Origin: Agriotes lineatus
Lineage: Eukaryota; Arthropoda; Insecta; Coleoptera; Elateridae
Assembly (NCBI GenBank): GCA_940337035.1
Contig: OW679200.1
Coordinates: forward strand, 20,377,090-20,441,089
Direction: 5' to 3'
DNA: 64,000 nt
Positions within the stretch are counted from its first letter, which is position 1, and each line of letters starts with the position of its first letter. Below the pieces are notes generated by a model. That model was not told where the DNA came from, did no database searches, and was given only the letters and a program-made list of their open reading frames with translations. This document shows, one piece after another, positions 11,848 through 24,000 of this stretch. A program made the translations under genes and the position numbers.

Positions 11848-13890
11848 AGACTAAAACATGAAAATCTAGTTACAATGATCGAAGTATTTCGATATAGGAA
11901 GAGGTTTTACCTAGTTTTTGAATATTTAGAAGGAACTGTACTAGATGAATTAGAAAAAACTGGCTGTGGGCTCGATGAAGAAACATGTCGGCAGAGAATA
12001 TTTCAAGTTACACGAGCTGTTCATTTTTGCCATATGAATAATGTAAGTATTAACGTCAGCAACTCAACTTCCACATTTTTGTAAATTTAGAAATGCAACA
12101 GAATGCGCCAAAAACTGTTAAATATAGCAACATATTCAATTTGTATATATCAGTATGAGCTTGCTATTTATCTATGAAGTTCGCGGTTTAACAATGTTTT
12201 ATTCTTAGAAAATATGGCAACATGTTCATTTTTTAGGTGATCCATAGGGATATAAAACCAGAAAATGTCTTGGTCTCTTCGCTGGGGGTAGTAAAGCTTT
12301 GTGATTTTGGATTCGCTCGACTAGTTAGCATTGCTGGGGAGCAGTGTACTGAATACGTTGCTACGCGTTGGTACCGAGCTCCAGAACTTCTTGTGGGCGA
12401 ACCCAACTATGGTGCTCCTGTCGACATTTGGGCAATTGGTTGTTTGTATGCAGAAATGATGAGTGGAGACCCTTTGTTTCCTGGAGATAGTGATATAGAT
12501 CAGCTTTATCTTACGATTAGATTACTTGGTAAGGATAACTTTGGAAAGAATTAACAAATATTTACGTGTTACCATTCCTTTAGGAAAACCTTGTGCAAAG
12601 CATCAACAACTTATGACGAAAAGTGCACAACTTCGTGGAATGATTAAATCTGCCGTGAATGACGGTAATGGTCTTGCCAAGACATTTCCAAACTGGCACC
12701 ACGTTTGTCTAGATTTTTTGGTGTCGTGCATGAAAATGGACCCCCAGGCGCGGCCGACTGCAGATGAGTTGCTAAGGCATAGGTTGTTCATCCACGATCG
12801 CTTTCCTCAAAAATATTTACCAACGTTACGAGAAAAAGTCATACTAGAATTCAACGAGAATCCTCTCCTGCGAAAGCTCAAGAATGATGTTCTAAGCTCA
12901 ACTGACAAATCAGAGCGAGAAGGGAAGCCAAGAAGATCGGCCCAAACAGATCCGCCTAAGTGGCGGCTAAACTTCGCCGATGGTAGTATTAAGCGAAAAT
13001 TCAGTTGTGATACTGTGAACAACTGTGATAGTGTTTGTGTTAGTGAAAGAAATTTGATTGGTTTATCAAAGACAACCCCAAAACTAACTACTAATTCGCA
13101 GATACTCCAATCTCAAAGTTTTCAGAAACAAAGCTCTTTGCAAAATTTGATAAAAGATAAAGTGTCTAAACAAAATTTAAGTACACCAAAATTAACTACT
13201 TTCGATGCGTCCAATCTAGCGGCGAATCAGTCAGAAATTCAAATGTTGCAGAAAACTTTAGAAAGCCTCTCTAAGCTTAGTCAGAAATGTGAAAACAGTA
13301 GACCAATTTCTGTCCAAAAGGAGGAAAAAATAGGAAGTCCGCTAACGCTAAATCCACCGTCTCCTCCTCAATTTCAGTCTCTCCAGCCAGCATTATGTGA
13401 TTTCAACAAATCACCTTCCATATCATCACAACATTCTCAAAACATTTTACACCCTAGTATAAATAACATCTGCTTCATTAAAGATCCGCCTAAGAAGTCA
13501 CCAAACATTTTGCAATCCATTCAAAATTCGTCAGTAAAGGCCACCTTTAATCAAGTACCGTTATTGAACCCTCCACGAGGGCAACAGTACCTGAAGAGGT
13601 TGGACAGAAGTGTTTTTCTGGATCCCATGGTAATGAACGTGGAGACTCCTAATCAAACCAACCTCAATTCGGGGCCCGCATGGTTAAACAACATTGGGAA
13701 CACTAGCAAAAAGAAGGATAAGGTTAAAAATGATGAGTTCAGTTTGCCTAATGTTCCTGGAGGTAGGAAGAATAACGTTTTGTTTCGATTAAAGTAATTG
13801 TTTTCATTCTTAGCCACATCGAGTCCCAACAAAGTTAAAAAGAAGCCCCAAATGAGTCCTGAGTCTCTTATTACTCAAACCATAACTCCA
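11848..13890 (+). CDS. CDKL-type protein kinase, four internal exons (5' end missing)
   Basis: Exons are 11848-12042, 12237-12528, 12584-13762 and 13814-13890, each with AG/GT borders and matching phases; introns are 194, 55 and 51 bp. Exon 1 reads RLKHENLVT... YLVFEYLE, the kinase hinge region. Exon 2 holds the catalytic loop HRDIKPEN, the DFGFAR motif, the TEY activation-loop signature and ATRWYRAPE. Exon 3 completes the C-lobe (CMKMDPQARPT) and adds a long Ser/Asn/Gln-rich tail. Exon 4 reads ATSSPNKVKKKPQ. TEY and VATRWYRAPELLVG mark the CDKL family of the CMGC kinases, nearest CDKL2/3 in the C-lobe, though the paralogue is uncertain. The glycine loop, ATP lysine and helix C must be in unseen upstream exons. 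Retention of the 51-bp intron would add about 12 codons and stop at 13797. Confidence 0.93.
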
Positions 13891-14049
13891 GTAAGTATTA
13901 TTAGTATTTACTTATAAAGTAGCAATAGAAAACTATTTTGCATATTTTGCACTTTTTCCTAGAAATTTGAAATTAGGGGCACATTTGTAATCAATCAACG
14001 TAATAGCCAGGAATGTTACCTTTCAAAAGACGCTTCTAAAATGATAGGG

Positions 14050-15530
14050 GTGTGAACTCAAAGATACAGTTTTTTAAAAAATTACCCTATCTGGAATGAC
14101 CTTGCAGATCTAAATGTGGAGGGCTCCATTCTGTTTGCGATTGCAAAGAAAACAAAAAACAATATAGTCTGATTTTTAATTCGTGAAAATTGATTAATTT
14201 TATACGTAAATCGCATTTACAAACTTATTTTTGAATAGTTGTCAATAATTTTTAAACTACTGGAAAACTTATTCTTTATAGACCGTGTCAAATTAATTTC
14301 GAAATTAACTTTTAACAAATGCTACAGAAATTGTTTAAACAAAACATACCAGGAAAGCGCGGTATAAATTTCAGCATAGAGGTATTTTGAAAACTGTTTG
14401 ACTAAATGCATGGTACTTTCAGCGTATGAAACGTGTAGAAAAGAATAAAGAAATTTTTAGTGAAAGAATTACTTGTATTGCTTTTTTTATGTAAAAAATA
14501 CGATTTATCTCCGCTAAGTGTTTTGAGTTAGAAGCATGTCGTACCTCGCCGATCATTGATTCGCACCACGTACCCCAGGAAATAAAGGGATGGCGTTGGA
14601 AATAATTACGGAAAAGCTAAACTTGGGATTTGAATTGCTCCGTAACGTATGAGCATTTTAATGGATTGTCATGTCATCACTCACCTGTCTTGCTAGAGGG
14701 AAATAAAACTTTTTTGGCAAGTATCTATTGTAGATATTGACTGTACATACTGTAAATAATTGAAACTATGCTATTGTAACTTTTGTAATTTTGAAACAAA
14801 CAAAACTTTGAATTTTAAAATTAAAATACTTTTTTTGATTTCATTAAAATTAAGAAAAATCTGTGAACCGGTTACCGAGATATAAAACAGTTTTCTAAAG
14901 TCTACAAATGTAAAGTTCAAAAGGGCACTGAGAGGGAACCATAGGGAGAAGGAGCGAGAAGTTTTAGGAAAATTTATTTCTTGTAGTGGTCTAGCAACTG
15001 GCCAAAGTTCAGCTACTCTTTCTTCTTTTATTTCCTGGGCTACGTGGTGCAAATCAGTGATCGGCGAGGCGCAACACTCGTATAACTCAAAACACGCTGC
15101 GTACTTTTTACAACAATAAAGCAATACAGATAATTCTTTTACTAGAAATTTCTTCATTATTTTCTACACATTTCATACGCAGAAAGTATACATATACTAT
15201 ATAGGTACGTGCAATGGTTTTTAAAATACCTTGATGCTGAAATTCATATTGCGCTTTCCCGATACGTTTTGTTTAAACAATTTCTGTAGCATTTGTTAAA
15301 CATCATTTTGAGATTAATTGGACATCATCGGAATTTGTAAACAAATAAGATTTCCACTAGTTTAAAAATCATTGAGAAATATTCAAGAATAAGCTTGTAA
15401 AATTGGAAAATATTTTTTTCTGCAATGGCAAACAGAATATAGGCATCCATATTTAGATTCGCAAGGTCATTGCAGATGGTGTAATTTTGTTTTTAAACTA
15501 TATCTTCAAGTGCACACCCTATGATCGAAT
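14050..15530. repeat. Large diverged inverted repeat (two ~500-bp arms)
   Basis: Sequence at about 14050-14590 is the reverse complement, with many substitutions, of about 15020-15530. Landmarks are GAATGACCTTGCAGATCTAAAT against ATTTAGATTCGCAAGGTCATT, and the TGTTTAAACAAAAC stretch near 14330 against GTTTTGTTTAAACA near 15270. The right arm is also the start of duplicated block copy B. The spacer of about 430 bases carries no recognised gene; a - strand frame at 14771-15157 is open but unassigned. It may be the foldback end of an unknown transposon inside the kinase intron. Confidence 0.7.
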
Positions 15531-17198
15531 TTTTAGACTGAATCCTGACTATAAACTATGTAGGTATCACATTTAAACATTCAACTTGCATGCAGCGCAC
15601 CGCACCCTGCACTGTTGGCTGTGACGTCAGTGAAAGAATTATGCACTTTATAGCTTGGGTTCTAAGGCGATAGTACACAACTCAAAAAACATAGAACCAT
15701 GATGTTAAGAAGGTGGCATTAGTTGCATCACTGTTTTTAATTGGTCAAGTACTCACGAGGATGATTCACCACTTATAGTCTTTGACTAACAGTTACTATG
15801 CTAAATTATTTTCGAAAACTCTTTGTGTTGTTTCATTATGATAATGCTCCTGGTCATAATAACTTTGTTTCATTGGCTGCTATCCAGAAAGTGAGTCGCA
15901 ATGACTGTCACTTGCTTCCTGAATTAAAGAAACGTTATGAAAGTACTTGTTTATAGGATGAGGAAGCTGGATGATTGCAAGGCCAGCTAAAATATTTCTT
16001 ATTATAGGTGCTAGTGGCTTCCCCATTTTTAGGTAATACTGTAGAAAATTGCGTAGTTTTTTCTTTGACTTTCACCTGTATGTTGGAGACGGTAATTGAT
16101 GAACCACCCTCGCAACTGTAACTTATTAAAAATGACCTAACACAAGTAATTTTCATTGCAGAGAATTGAGTCGTCTCATTCCCAAAAATCAACGTCGTCC
16201 AATTTTTTTAAACAATTTTTCATTTAAGTAATGCAAATACTTTGGTTATTATTCCAAAATAATTAATATTAACTTACATAATGATTGTTATAACACATAT
16301 TATTGTAATATACCTAAACCTTTCCTCGTTTAAGTCTGAATTTCTATAAATGTTTTTATTGTACATAACAATAGTTGTATCAACGTGATTTTTTTTTTCT
16401 TAGTTATCTTAGTTCTGTTATCTCTGCACTGGTAATTAGTGCTTTAGTAGATGGTAATTCGAGTACATGCAAGTAGGGTAGCAAATTAATATTGTGATTA
16501 TGGGAAAATACCTAGAGATTACCTACAAAGTTTGAATTATTTATGCCAGAAAATTGTGATTTGGCATTCAACTATTACATTTTATAAATTCAAGAAACCA
16601 ATTTCTAAATTGATGTTCTTCAGAATATCTTCTAAGGAAAAGAGAATATTATTTTCTCCATTTTTGGGCAGTAAGAATAATGATTTGCACAGGATAGAGG
16701 ATATATGACTTAAATTTAACGAATTTAAATTCTACTCTTTTGGGATATAAGTAGATACCAACATAACATCCAACATCACTCTTATAATAATACATGTTGA
16801 ACAGAATTGATAGAGATGAGCCGTCACATTTAGTTTACTTTCTTTAAAAGTTATTTTTGGTGTATCGAATATAATATATTTTACTACTAGGTATATAACA
16901 ATAGAAAATGATTGTTGGCTCAGATTCATATTTAGTGTTTGGTATGTTGAAGTAATAATCAGTAATAATTCCATTTTTATAGGGGTACATAATCACATAA
17001 CATAAAATGCAAATTTATAGTCTAAATTGTACGTAAACTGGTGCTAACTAAAAAGATGACATTTGCAGAACTAGATAAAAGCTACCTACCTATTCATTAT
17101 AATTCCATGCGCAAAGTATCTTAAGTTCAGAAGTTTCATATTTATTTTGATGTCTAAAGGATAGTAGGTCAGACATGCAAAGTTTGACCTTTACGTTT
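15083..17198. repeat. Duplicated block, copy B
   Basis: Direct-repeat partner of 1-2105, highly similar over about 2.1 kb, including both ends that can be compared. It sits in the 16-kb kinase intron. Copy B continues without a break past 17198, while copy A runs into the N gap, so the true length of the shared block is unknown. Confidence 0.85.
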
Positions 17199-17633
17199 GT
17201 TAAATGTTTTATATATAACAGTATTATTAATGTCTTCATCTAAGATTGTATGCAATTAACAGAAATTTTACAAATAGTAAGTACAAACAACTATAAACTA
17301 TCAATCATTTTCCTAATTTATAGATTATAAGAACCTAAGATTGCACATTCTGTACTTCGTTAGTTTTAATTTAAAAATGTATGTATACAGGGAATTTTTC
17401 CTTTTTATATAGGTATCTACATAATCTATGTACCTATACTTTTATAAAAACCATGTCAATGCATTGTTTATTACAATCTATAGGCAACCAACTAAATTTC
17501 AAATTTGTTTGTTTGTTATAGACAACGTTTAGGCATACAGAGTACCAAGTAACTCTATTATTTTGTGGTGTGTAATGTTGGTTGCCTGTAACCATCTATA
17601 ATTAGTAGTAAAACAATGCATTGGCTCGTTTTT
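17199..17633. other. Kinase intron, nothing recognised
   Basis: AT-rich sequence without a recognisable feature; it may be the continuation of the duplicated block. Confidence 0.4.
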
Positions 17634-17777
17634 ACTTCCTTTTACGATAAAGGAAGTATTGGATTCACCCCAAAAATTCGAAATTGAGTTTTCAACAGAT
17701 CTTCACGTTTTAGAGTCCCCTGATCCCAAAAAACATATTTTTTTTCATTGGTCTGTGTGTCTGTCTGTGTGTCTGTG

Positions 17778-17808
<31 letters not shown>

Positions 17809-18304
17809 GAACAGAATATCTCAAAAACGAAAAGAGGTATGGCGTTGAAACTTCATATATAAGTTTTGTGTACTATGTACATGAGACAGCAAGCTTTTGA
17901 AGAAAATCGCATAACCGGAAGTAGGTGTTTACTCTTGTGATTTTTCAGTTTTTTTCGATTTTTTCAAAAACGGCTCTAACGATTTTTTTCAAACTTTACA
18001 TTTTTATTAAATTTTTAATGTGCATTGACGTGAGATAGGTGATTTTCCAGTTGAAAACTTCTAAAGTGGGTTTCTTTTGTTTTTTTTTCAATTTTTTTTA
18101 TTAACTCCTATTTTAAATGGAACACCCGGTATATTATTACATTTTTGAATTCTGCTTAAGATTTTAGAGAAAATTTGTCTCTTCAACTAACGCTCTATTT
18201 TGTACCGTTTTTGTAGAATTCGTAATTTTTGAAAATTTTTGACAAATGCTTAAAAATTAAAAATTAAATTTTTGACTAATTATAAGATCACTGTAAAAGG
18301 AAGT
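17634..18304. mobile_element. MITE-like repeat with internal TGTC microsatellite
   Basis: The ends are inverted: ACTTCCTTTTAC at 17634-17645 and GTAAAAGGAAGT at 18293-18304. Near the left end a TGTC/TGTG run covers about 17751-17809. The interior has oligo-T/oligo-A tracts and no coding capacity beyond a short frame created by the microsatellite. The structure fits a non-autonomous DNA transposon, but the superfamily is not determinable. Confidence 0.6.
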
Positions 18305-19940
18305 TGTGTGAGTGTATCACACCAGATTTTTTATAAAAGTATACGTAGCTCGTATTCTAGGTTGAGTGGAAGAACAGGTGTTTACATAACATCTAAACTC
18401 CGCTTTTGTCAGAATTTGTTAATCTCTTTGGTTATAATGTATTTATTTTAAGTTGCTTATGTGACAATAGAGTCCTTTATTATTATTATTATGTAAAAAG
18501 GAAACATTTCCTGTATGTACTGAAGCGATTTTATGGAAAACAACTCCTAAATTCCATGAGATTCATTATAAATACAATTATTATTCTTGTTTCAACATGC
18601 TTCTGTATCCTGTATTTTATATCTCTTTTTCTCATTGCCATAGTTTGCTGACTATCATCTTTATGCCTTCAATCAATAGAAAGATAAGCCTCTAACATTT
18701 CCTCTCTTGCAATGGTCGCCATTCCATTCCACGCATTTCTAGTCGATTTATCATGCATTGTTTTCATGATATGTCCTGCTCAATGTGATATTTTTATTGC
18801 CAATAATTCCACCACATTATCTACTTTAGCTCATTTTCTGAGTCTTTGTTGTCTTCTTTCAACAATCTATTATGGTTATGTTCAACTATAGCTGATCGTT
18901 AATTGTATGGGATCTGCGTTTACTGTTGTTAAAATGTTTCCTTCAAGTGTTTTTTTTTTTGACTCTTCATGTAACTGAGATAGCACCCTTTATTTGATGA
19001 TCATTTACTTTTAAGACCTGGTATATTCTCAGCATTTTTCTAATTTTTAATATGGTAGGTAGGTATAGTGAGTGACTTGTGGGACAGTGATAAATTTTGC
19101 AGACCCAGGCCAAATAACTTGCTGTCGTAGGAACTCGTATTGTTGTTTCTTGTTCTCTAGTAACCATAGCATACCAGAATGCATTTTGAGGACTGAAAAC
19201 ATGTGAGAAAGGTACAATTTTTGGTCCCGTCAGAGACAAAATATTTTTGGTTAAATTGATTTCTATATGCAACCACTGGAATTTCTTGCTTTTATTACCT
19301 ATGGCTTGGAATTCAAATTTATGACCTTTTTTCATAGTCTAGAAAGGTGAGAGAAGGAAAACACTTGCTCAAAAGAGTGCAAACACACTGGAAATATTAC
19401 ACAAGGAAGCTTTTGGAGAATTTTGAATAGTTCGTGAGATCGTAAAGCTACCAACTGAATATAAAATTCAAAAACTATTGAACACAAAGAACCTTAAGAA
19501 ATAAAAAGAGAAATCTCAAATGTAAAAGAAAAAAGAACACAATAAAGTATTAACTTAGCCAATAAGGAGAGAGGCCAGAACTAATATAAAATGGCATAAT
19601 AAAACACCCGTAGAAAATTTATGCTGTTTCTTTTTGAGTATTTCATCACACTACTAAATAAGTGAAAATATTAATTAATGAACGTTCTAGGAAACTAATC
19701 TCTTCCCCATATCAACAACCACATGTAATAAAATTTGAATTAACAAGTTAAACTTAGCTTTTTTACTGGAGTTCAAAGGTAGTCAAAAAGCGAAGTTTTC
19801 CTTATTAACTTTAAATTTTAATAATACATGCATCTTGTTGTTGAAAACAGGAACAGATTAGTTTCCTAAAACGTTCATTGAATAATATTTTTAATTTTGT
19901 AGTGTGGCAAAATATCCAAAAGAGCAGCAGTACCACACAA
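18305..19940. other. Kinase intron, no recognised gene
   Basis: AT-rich. ATT microsatellite at about 18478-18492. The - strand of 18650-18960 may be the far-eroded upstream part of the - strand LINE at 21.1-21.7 kb, but the match is too weak to call. Confidence 0.35.
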
Positions 19941-19949
19941 CAGAAATAT

Positions 19950-21020
19950 GAAATTGATGAGATTCATCTTAAATACACACATTCATGAAAACAATAATAT
20001 AAGCCACATGCCTTGAAACAACAAAAAAGAATGGAATAGTACAGGAGACCCGAGATTGCTATAAAAATATATAAAGCTCGGGCACTTCATTCCATGTAGG
20101 AACATGGCCTGAGACAAGATATATATCTATTGAAAATTACAAAAACTGTAAGATTACATAGAGCTAGGGCAAAACTGAAAAGATTCAAAGCGTATGCTCA
20201 GAGAGCACTCCAGATTTTACGATAAGAGATAAGTGGTAAAACCCTTGAGAAAAAATCATACTCATATATATTAAAATATTGACTTTTATAACAAATTAAA
20301 AGCAAACATCGGCGATGTTTTCAACAAAAGCTTTAAAAAGAGAAATAATTATATTGCTATTTAAAATAAATGCTCTTTTATGTTGTGGGATTTGAGGAGT
20401 GCAGACAAAGTTAGATGTTTACTGAGCAGCAGTCATACCAATCCTACTGTATCGAGTAGAAACTCGGTGTGTGTGTGTACAGACACTACATCAAACTTCT
20501 GGATAGATTTCACCTAAAATGGTTGCGACACATCCTAAACATTAAAGATGCTGATGTATTTAAGACGTGCACATCTAGAAGCATTCCTTATACACAAGCA
20601 ACTGCTCTGGTGTAGGCACAATGCCCAAATATAGAGTCCCTGTATATAGTAAGATTATACAGGGACTCTACCCAAATATAGGTTACCCAGGCCCAGTAAG
20701 AGTTCAGTTACTTAGGTACAAGGATAAAGTCAAAAAGAACGTGAAAAATATTATAATAAATGTGGCTACATGAGAAACCAAAGCTATGGAACGCAACCAC
20801 TGTAAAAAACACATTCACAATGCAGTAGAATACGAGTACAACACTCTGCAGAATAAATATATGAAAAGAGAATAGGTACATTAAAAACCACCCACAAGGA
20901 AACATAGTCTATATCTACACCTACAACCAGGTGAGTCAAGTGTATTGCCAGATATGCGATAGATTATTCAGCAACAAGCTAGATTTTAGCAATAAGCAAC
21001 AAGGCATGAAAGGACAGATG
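19950..21020 (+). pseudogene. Heavily decayed RTE-like LINE 3' part with CxxC finger
   Basis: Reading across several frames, 20400-20600 gives pieces like RHIKLLDRFHLKWLRHILNIKDADVF, typical of the region after the RT domain in many insect LINE ORF2 proteins. Near 20940-21000 the sequence QVYCQICDRLFSNKLDF has the CxxC start of the C-terminal zinc finger carried by the same elements. Frameshifts and stops are frequent. The left limit is uncertain. A GT microsatellite lies near 20468. Confidence 0.6.
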
Positions 21021-21129
21021 CCCGACTAGATCGACCATAAAAGGAAGAACTGCTGTGGGTGCATCAGCTAGGATCTAAACACACACTTGCTCCTTGGCAG
21101 TTGGTCACCCATTTAGACCTTTCTTTGGA

Positions 21130-21660
21130 GTTTCTTAACTGATTGAATGTTACCAATAGTTACTATTGCGCTTGGTGTTGCCCTCCTTCCATTTGTTTAC
21201 TACTTCTTGTTGTGTCCGTCCTCTTTAAATTTCCCAATCACTTTACGCTATTACTTTTTATTTCACTCCTCAAACTTAGTCTATTATATCTTTCCCTGAG
21301 TTCGAAGTTACACCTACTTCTTGAATCCCAGTCTTCGTTTACTCGCCCAAAAATTCTCTTTAGTACCATCTTCCTTTCCCAAATGTTTAACTGGAGCTGT
21401 TGAATTCTGTTGAGTGTTCATGATTCTGAACTGTACATTGCTGTTGATCTGACAACCGTTCTATATTTTTAATTTGGAGTTTATCGAAGCATCTTTTGCT
21501 TTAAATATCTTCTGTAATGCATAGTAGCACCTGTATTTATGGTTCTTGCCGTCTGCAATGTATCTATGAAACCCAAATATTTAAATAACTCCACATTTAT
21601 CTGTAGGTTTGGTTGTTCTACAGCTTTCGTTTTCGCTTATGCTTATAGAACTATTTAACA
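21130..21660 (-). pseudogene. Heavily decayed RTE-like LINE fragment
   Basis: On the - strand, 21400-21300 reads LNIWERKMVLKRILGE, matching the common ORF2 motif in which a WERK stretch precedes RRIFG-type residues. Upstream, near 21560-21470, a YY(S/A)LQK-like segment and SKLKI correspond to the segment before it. Stops and frameshifts break it. The + strand frame over the same bases (21143-21403) is a shadow. Confidence 0.5.
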
Positions 21661-23078
21661 CACAGTGTAGGTACACTATTTACAAAGATAATAAGAAGTG
21701 TTTCAAGAGTGGATCAGGACCTACCAACTAGTGGAACATGCTGATTTCAGAAGCAGATAACACCATCAATTATCAGTTCGAAAATTTCAAAATCATATAA
21801 AAGTTCAACTGATTAGAAATAAGACTTAATGACTCAACATTAGTAAAGTTTAGTTTCACAGAATATGCCTCTACGCATTTATTGTAACGTATAATGTAAC
21901 ATATAATAACGAAGAAAAAATTCCATATCTTATTTGAATAACAAAAATGATTTTAAATGCCGGTGAATGAATTAGCAACTATTAAATTTTCTTTGAACTT
22001 AGTTATAGAAATTCAGATTAGGTTATTATTATTTGATTTCTTTTGTTTTATTGTATAGTATATGGTTTCGATGCTTATACTTTAATTTATGTATTTTTCC
22101 AAACTCATACTAATGTATGATTACATGGAAATAAATAAATGATTATTATGATTATGTCTACTATTTTAAAAGTATGGAATTTTTAACAAATTTTTAAAAA
22201 AATATTTTTAGGTACCTCTACTATTACAGCCCAACGTGTGTCAAGTCATTTTACTAGGGACGATCTGGGCCAGAAAACTATCCCACGTTCATACTATAAA
22301 AAATTATGGTGTTTTAAGAATTTGTGTGCTTCTGTTGCAATGAAAAGAAATGTGGTTGGTATGTTTGGTTTTCAGTAACATGACAGAAATGTTGGTAGAG
22401 CTTCTTCTTGGCTGAGAAACCAACATTTCCTTTTTTGTAAGTAATATTTATTTTTCAAGGTTTTCATTAAAAAATGGTGGTTTTATACATTTTTCAAATT
22501 ACGTCTTCTAACTTCAATACCTTTGAATTAGCTTCGCTAGACTTTAAACATATGTAATCTATCCATAAAATGGTCGTTTACTTCAATCCGGAGCGACCCT
22601 TAGTCCAGAAAATATTTGAAACTGAAATATTCTTCTGGCCATATCTAAATAGTCGATTTACTTGCAACTTCATGGTTGCTGGAAATACGAGTGCTTTCTA
22701 CAGTTGAAGTATCATGAACTTATTGTATTACTTAACTCTCCTTTTGTTTTAATATTCATCTTTCAATGATTTCAATATCAACGTAGGGCACTGTGACAAT
22801 TGGAGCTTTTCCAAAAAATATAAACATTAGAACCCCATTAATCTGAATCAACTAGGACAAAGACCAATTTGGATTAACCGAAATCATTACTGAAATATAC
22901 AGACACAAAAGTTAATGGCAGGTATATGATTTCAAAATAGACTGGAACATAATAGTACCTAATTTTGCTTTTTCGAGTCATGTTTTGGCTAATTTCTTTA
23001 GTGAAAAGTTTGTTGATAACACCAGTGTCAACATTCCTTGCTATGTTCAAAATATTATTATTTTTATATGGTTTTACT
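21661..23078. other. Kinase intron, no recognised gene
   Basis: AT-rich sequence. An AAATAAATAAATGATTATTATGATT stretch near 22128-22155 looks like the tail of a retroposon, but no body can be assigned to it. Confidence 0.35.
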
Positions 23079-23482
23079 TAGGGTTGCCATATTTGAAAAT
23101 AATCATTTCGCGACAAGATTACGTAAAGAAGGGGGGGGGGGGGGAGTGCTTGCTGGAAAATAATTTATTACTATAATTTATTTCATTATTTTTACCTAAT
23201 TCATTTAACAAACACTAGATACTAAATACTAAAGAAACACTTTAAACTATTATTAGCAACAGAAACTAAACTAAAATAAATTTAAGAGGAACCAGAACTT
23301 GCAGAAATCGGTAAATCGTAAAATTTTCTTGGAAAATCAGGATATTTCGGGTCATCATTTTGTTTCGGGACAAATAGCTCCAAATTGGTAATAAATCAGG
23401 ATATTTCGGGTCATCATTTTGTTTCGGGACAAATAGCTCCAAATGGTAATATCCCAAAAAATCGGGACGTATGGCAATCCTA
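23079..23482. mobile_element. MITE family 1, copy A (TAGGGTTGCCAT ends)
   Basis: The ends are TAGGGTTGCCATA and its inverse TATGGCAATCCTA. The interior holds a run of 14 G at 23131-23144 and a 60-bp direct duplication (about 23334-23393 and 23394-23452) containing GGATATTTCGGGTCATCATT. The same end sequences, G-run and ACTAAATACTAAAGAA block occur at 27333-27917, so this is a dispersed family. No coding capacity. Confidence 0.75.
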
Positions 23483-24000
23483 GTAATGATGCAATCAGAT
23501 ATAGTAGTTAGTCAAAATTCTATCGAGGTTGAGGATAATCAGAAAAATAAGGTAGTTCATGAAATGTATGTTTTATCTTGAATTTGGGCATATTTTTTTA
23601 CATCCGGTATCACAAACACTGGTAAAGGGAACATATAAGAAAGCAAAATTAAAATTCCACGTTCATTTTTAAGATTAGGGATGTTGGCGTTACTTAATTC
23701 TTCGAACTGCAACCTACCAACTAATATGTACCACAGCGGGGTATTTATTTTCTTGCGGGCACCAAAACACCACACAACAATAAAGGTGTTGTTTGTGTTG
23801 TCAGCAATAACATGTATCAAACTAGAAGTGCTGTAACACCTCAGCATTGTTATTTAATCATTGTAAATATGGGTTTCGGGTTGTACAAAACAATGCCAAA
23901 TAATAATCGTTTTCGATCTTTCATAATCCTGCTGACAGTAATTCTTCCGAATTTGAAATCTGAAACAATGTATATAAGCTAGTAAGTAATCCACGACAGT
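23483..24000. other. Kinase intron, nothing recognised
   Basis: AT-rich sequence between a MITE and the next LINE. A - strand frame at 23557-23847 is open without a recognisable domain. Confidence 0.35.

Noticed and set aside
12603..13022. - strand open frames over the kinase exon
   Set aside because: Shadows of the kinase coding frame.
17659..17862. Frame rich in Val, Cys, Leu and Ser (CLSVCLCVCLSVCLSV)
   Set aside because: Translation of the TGTC microsatellite.
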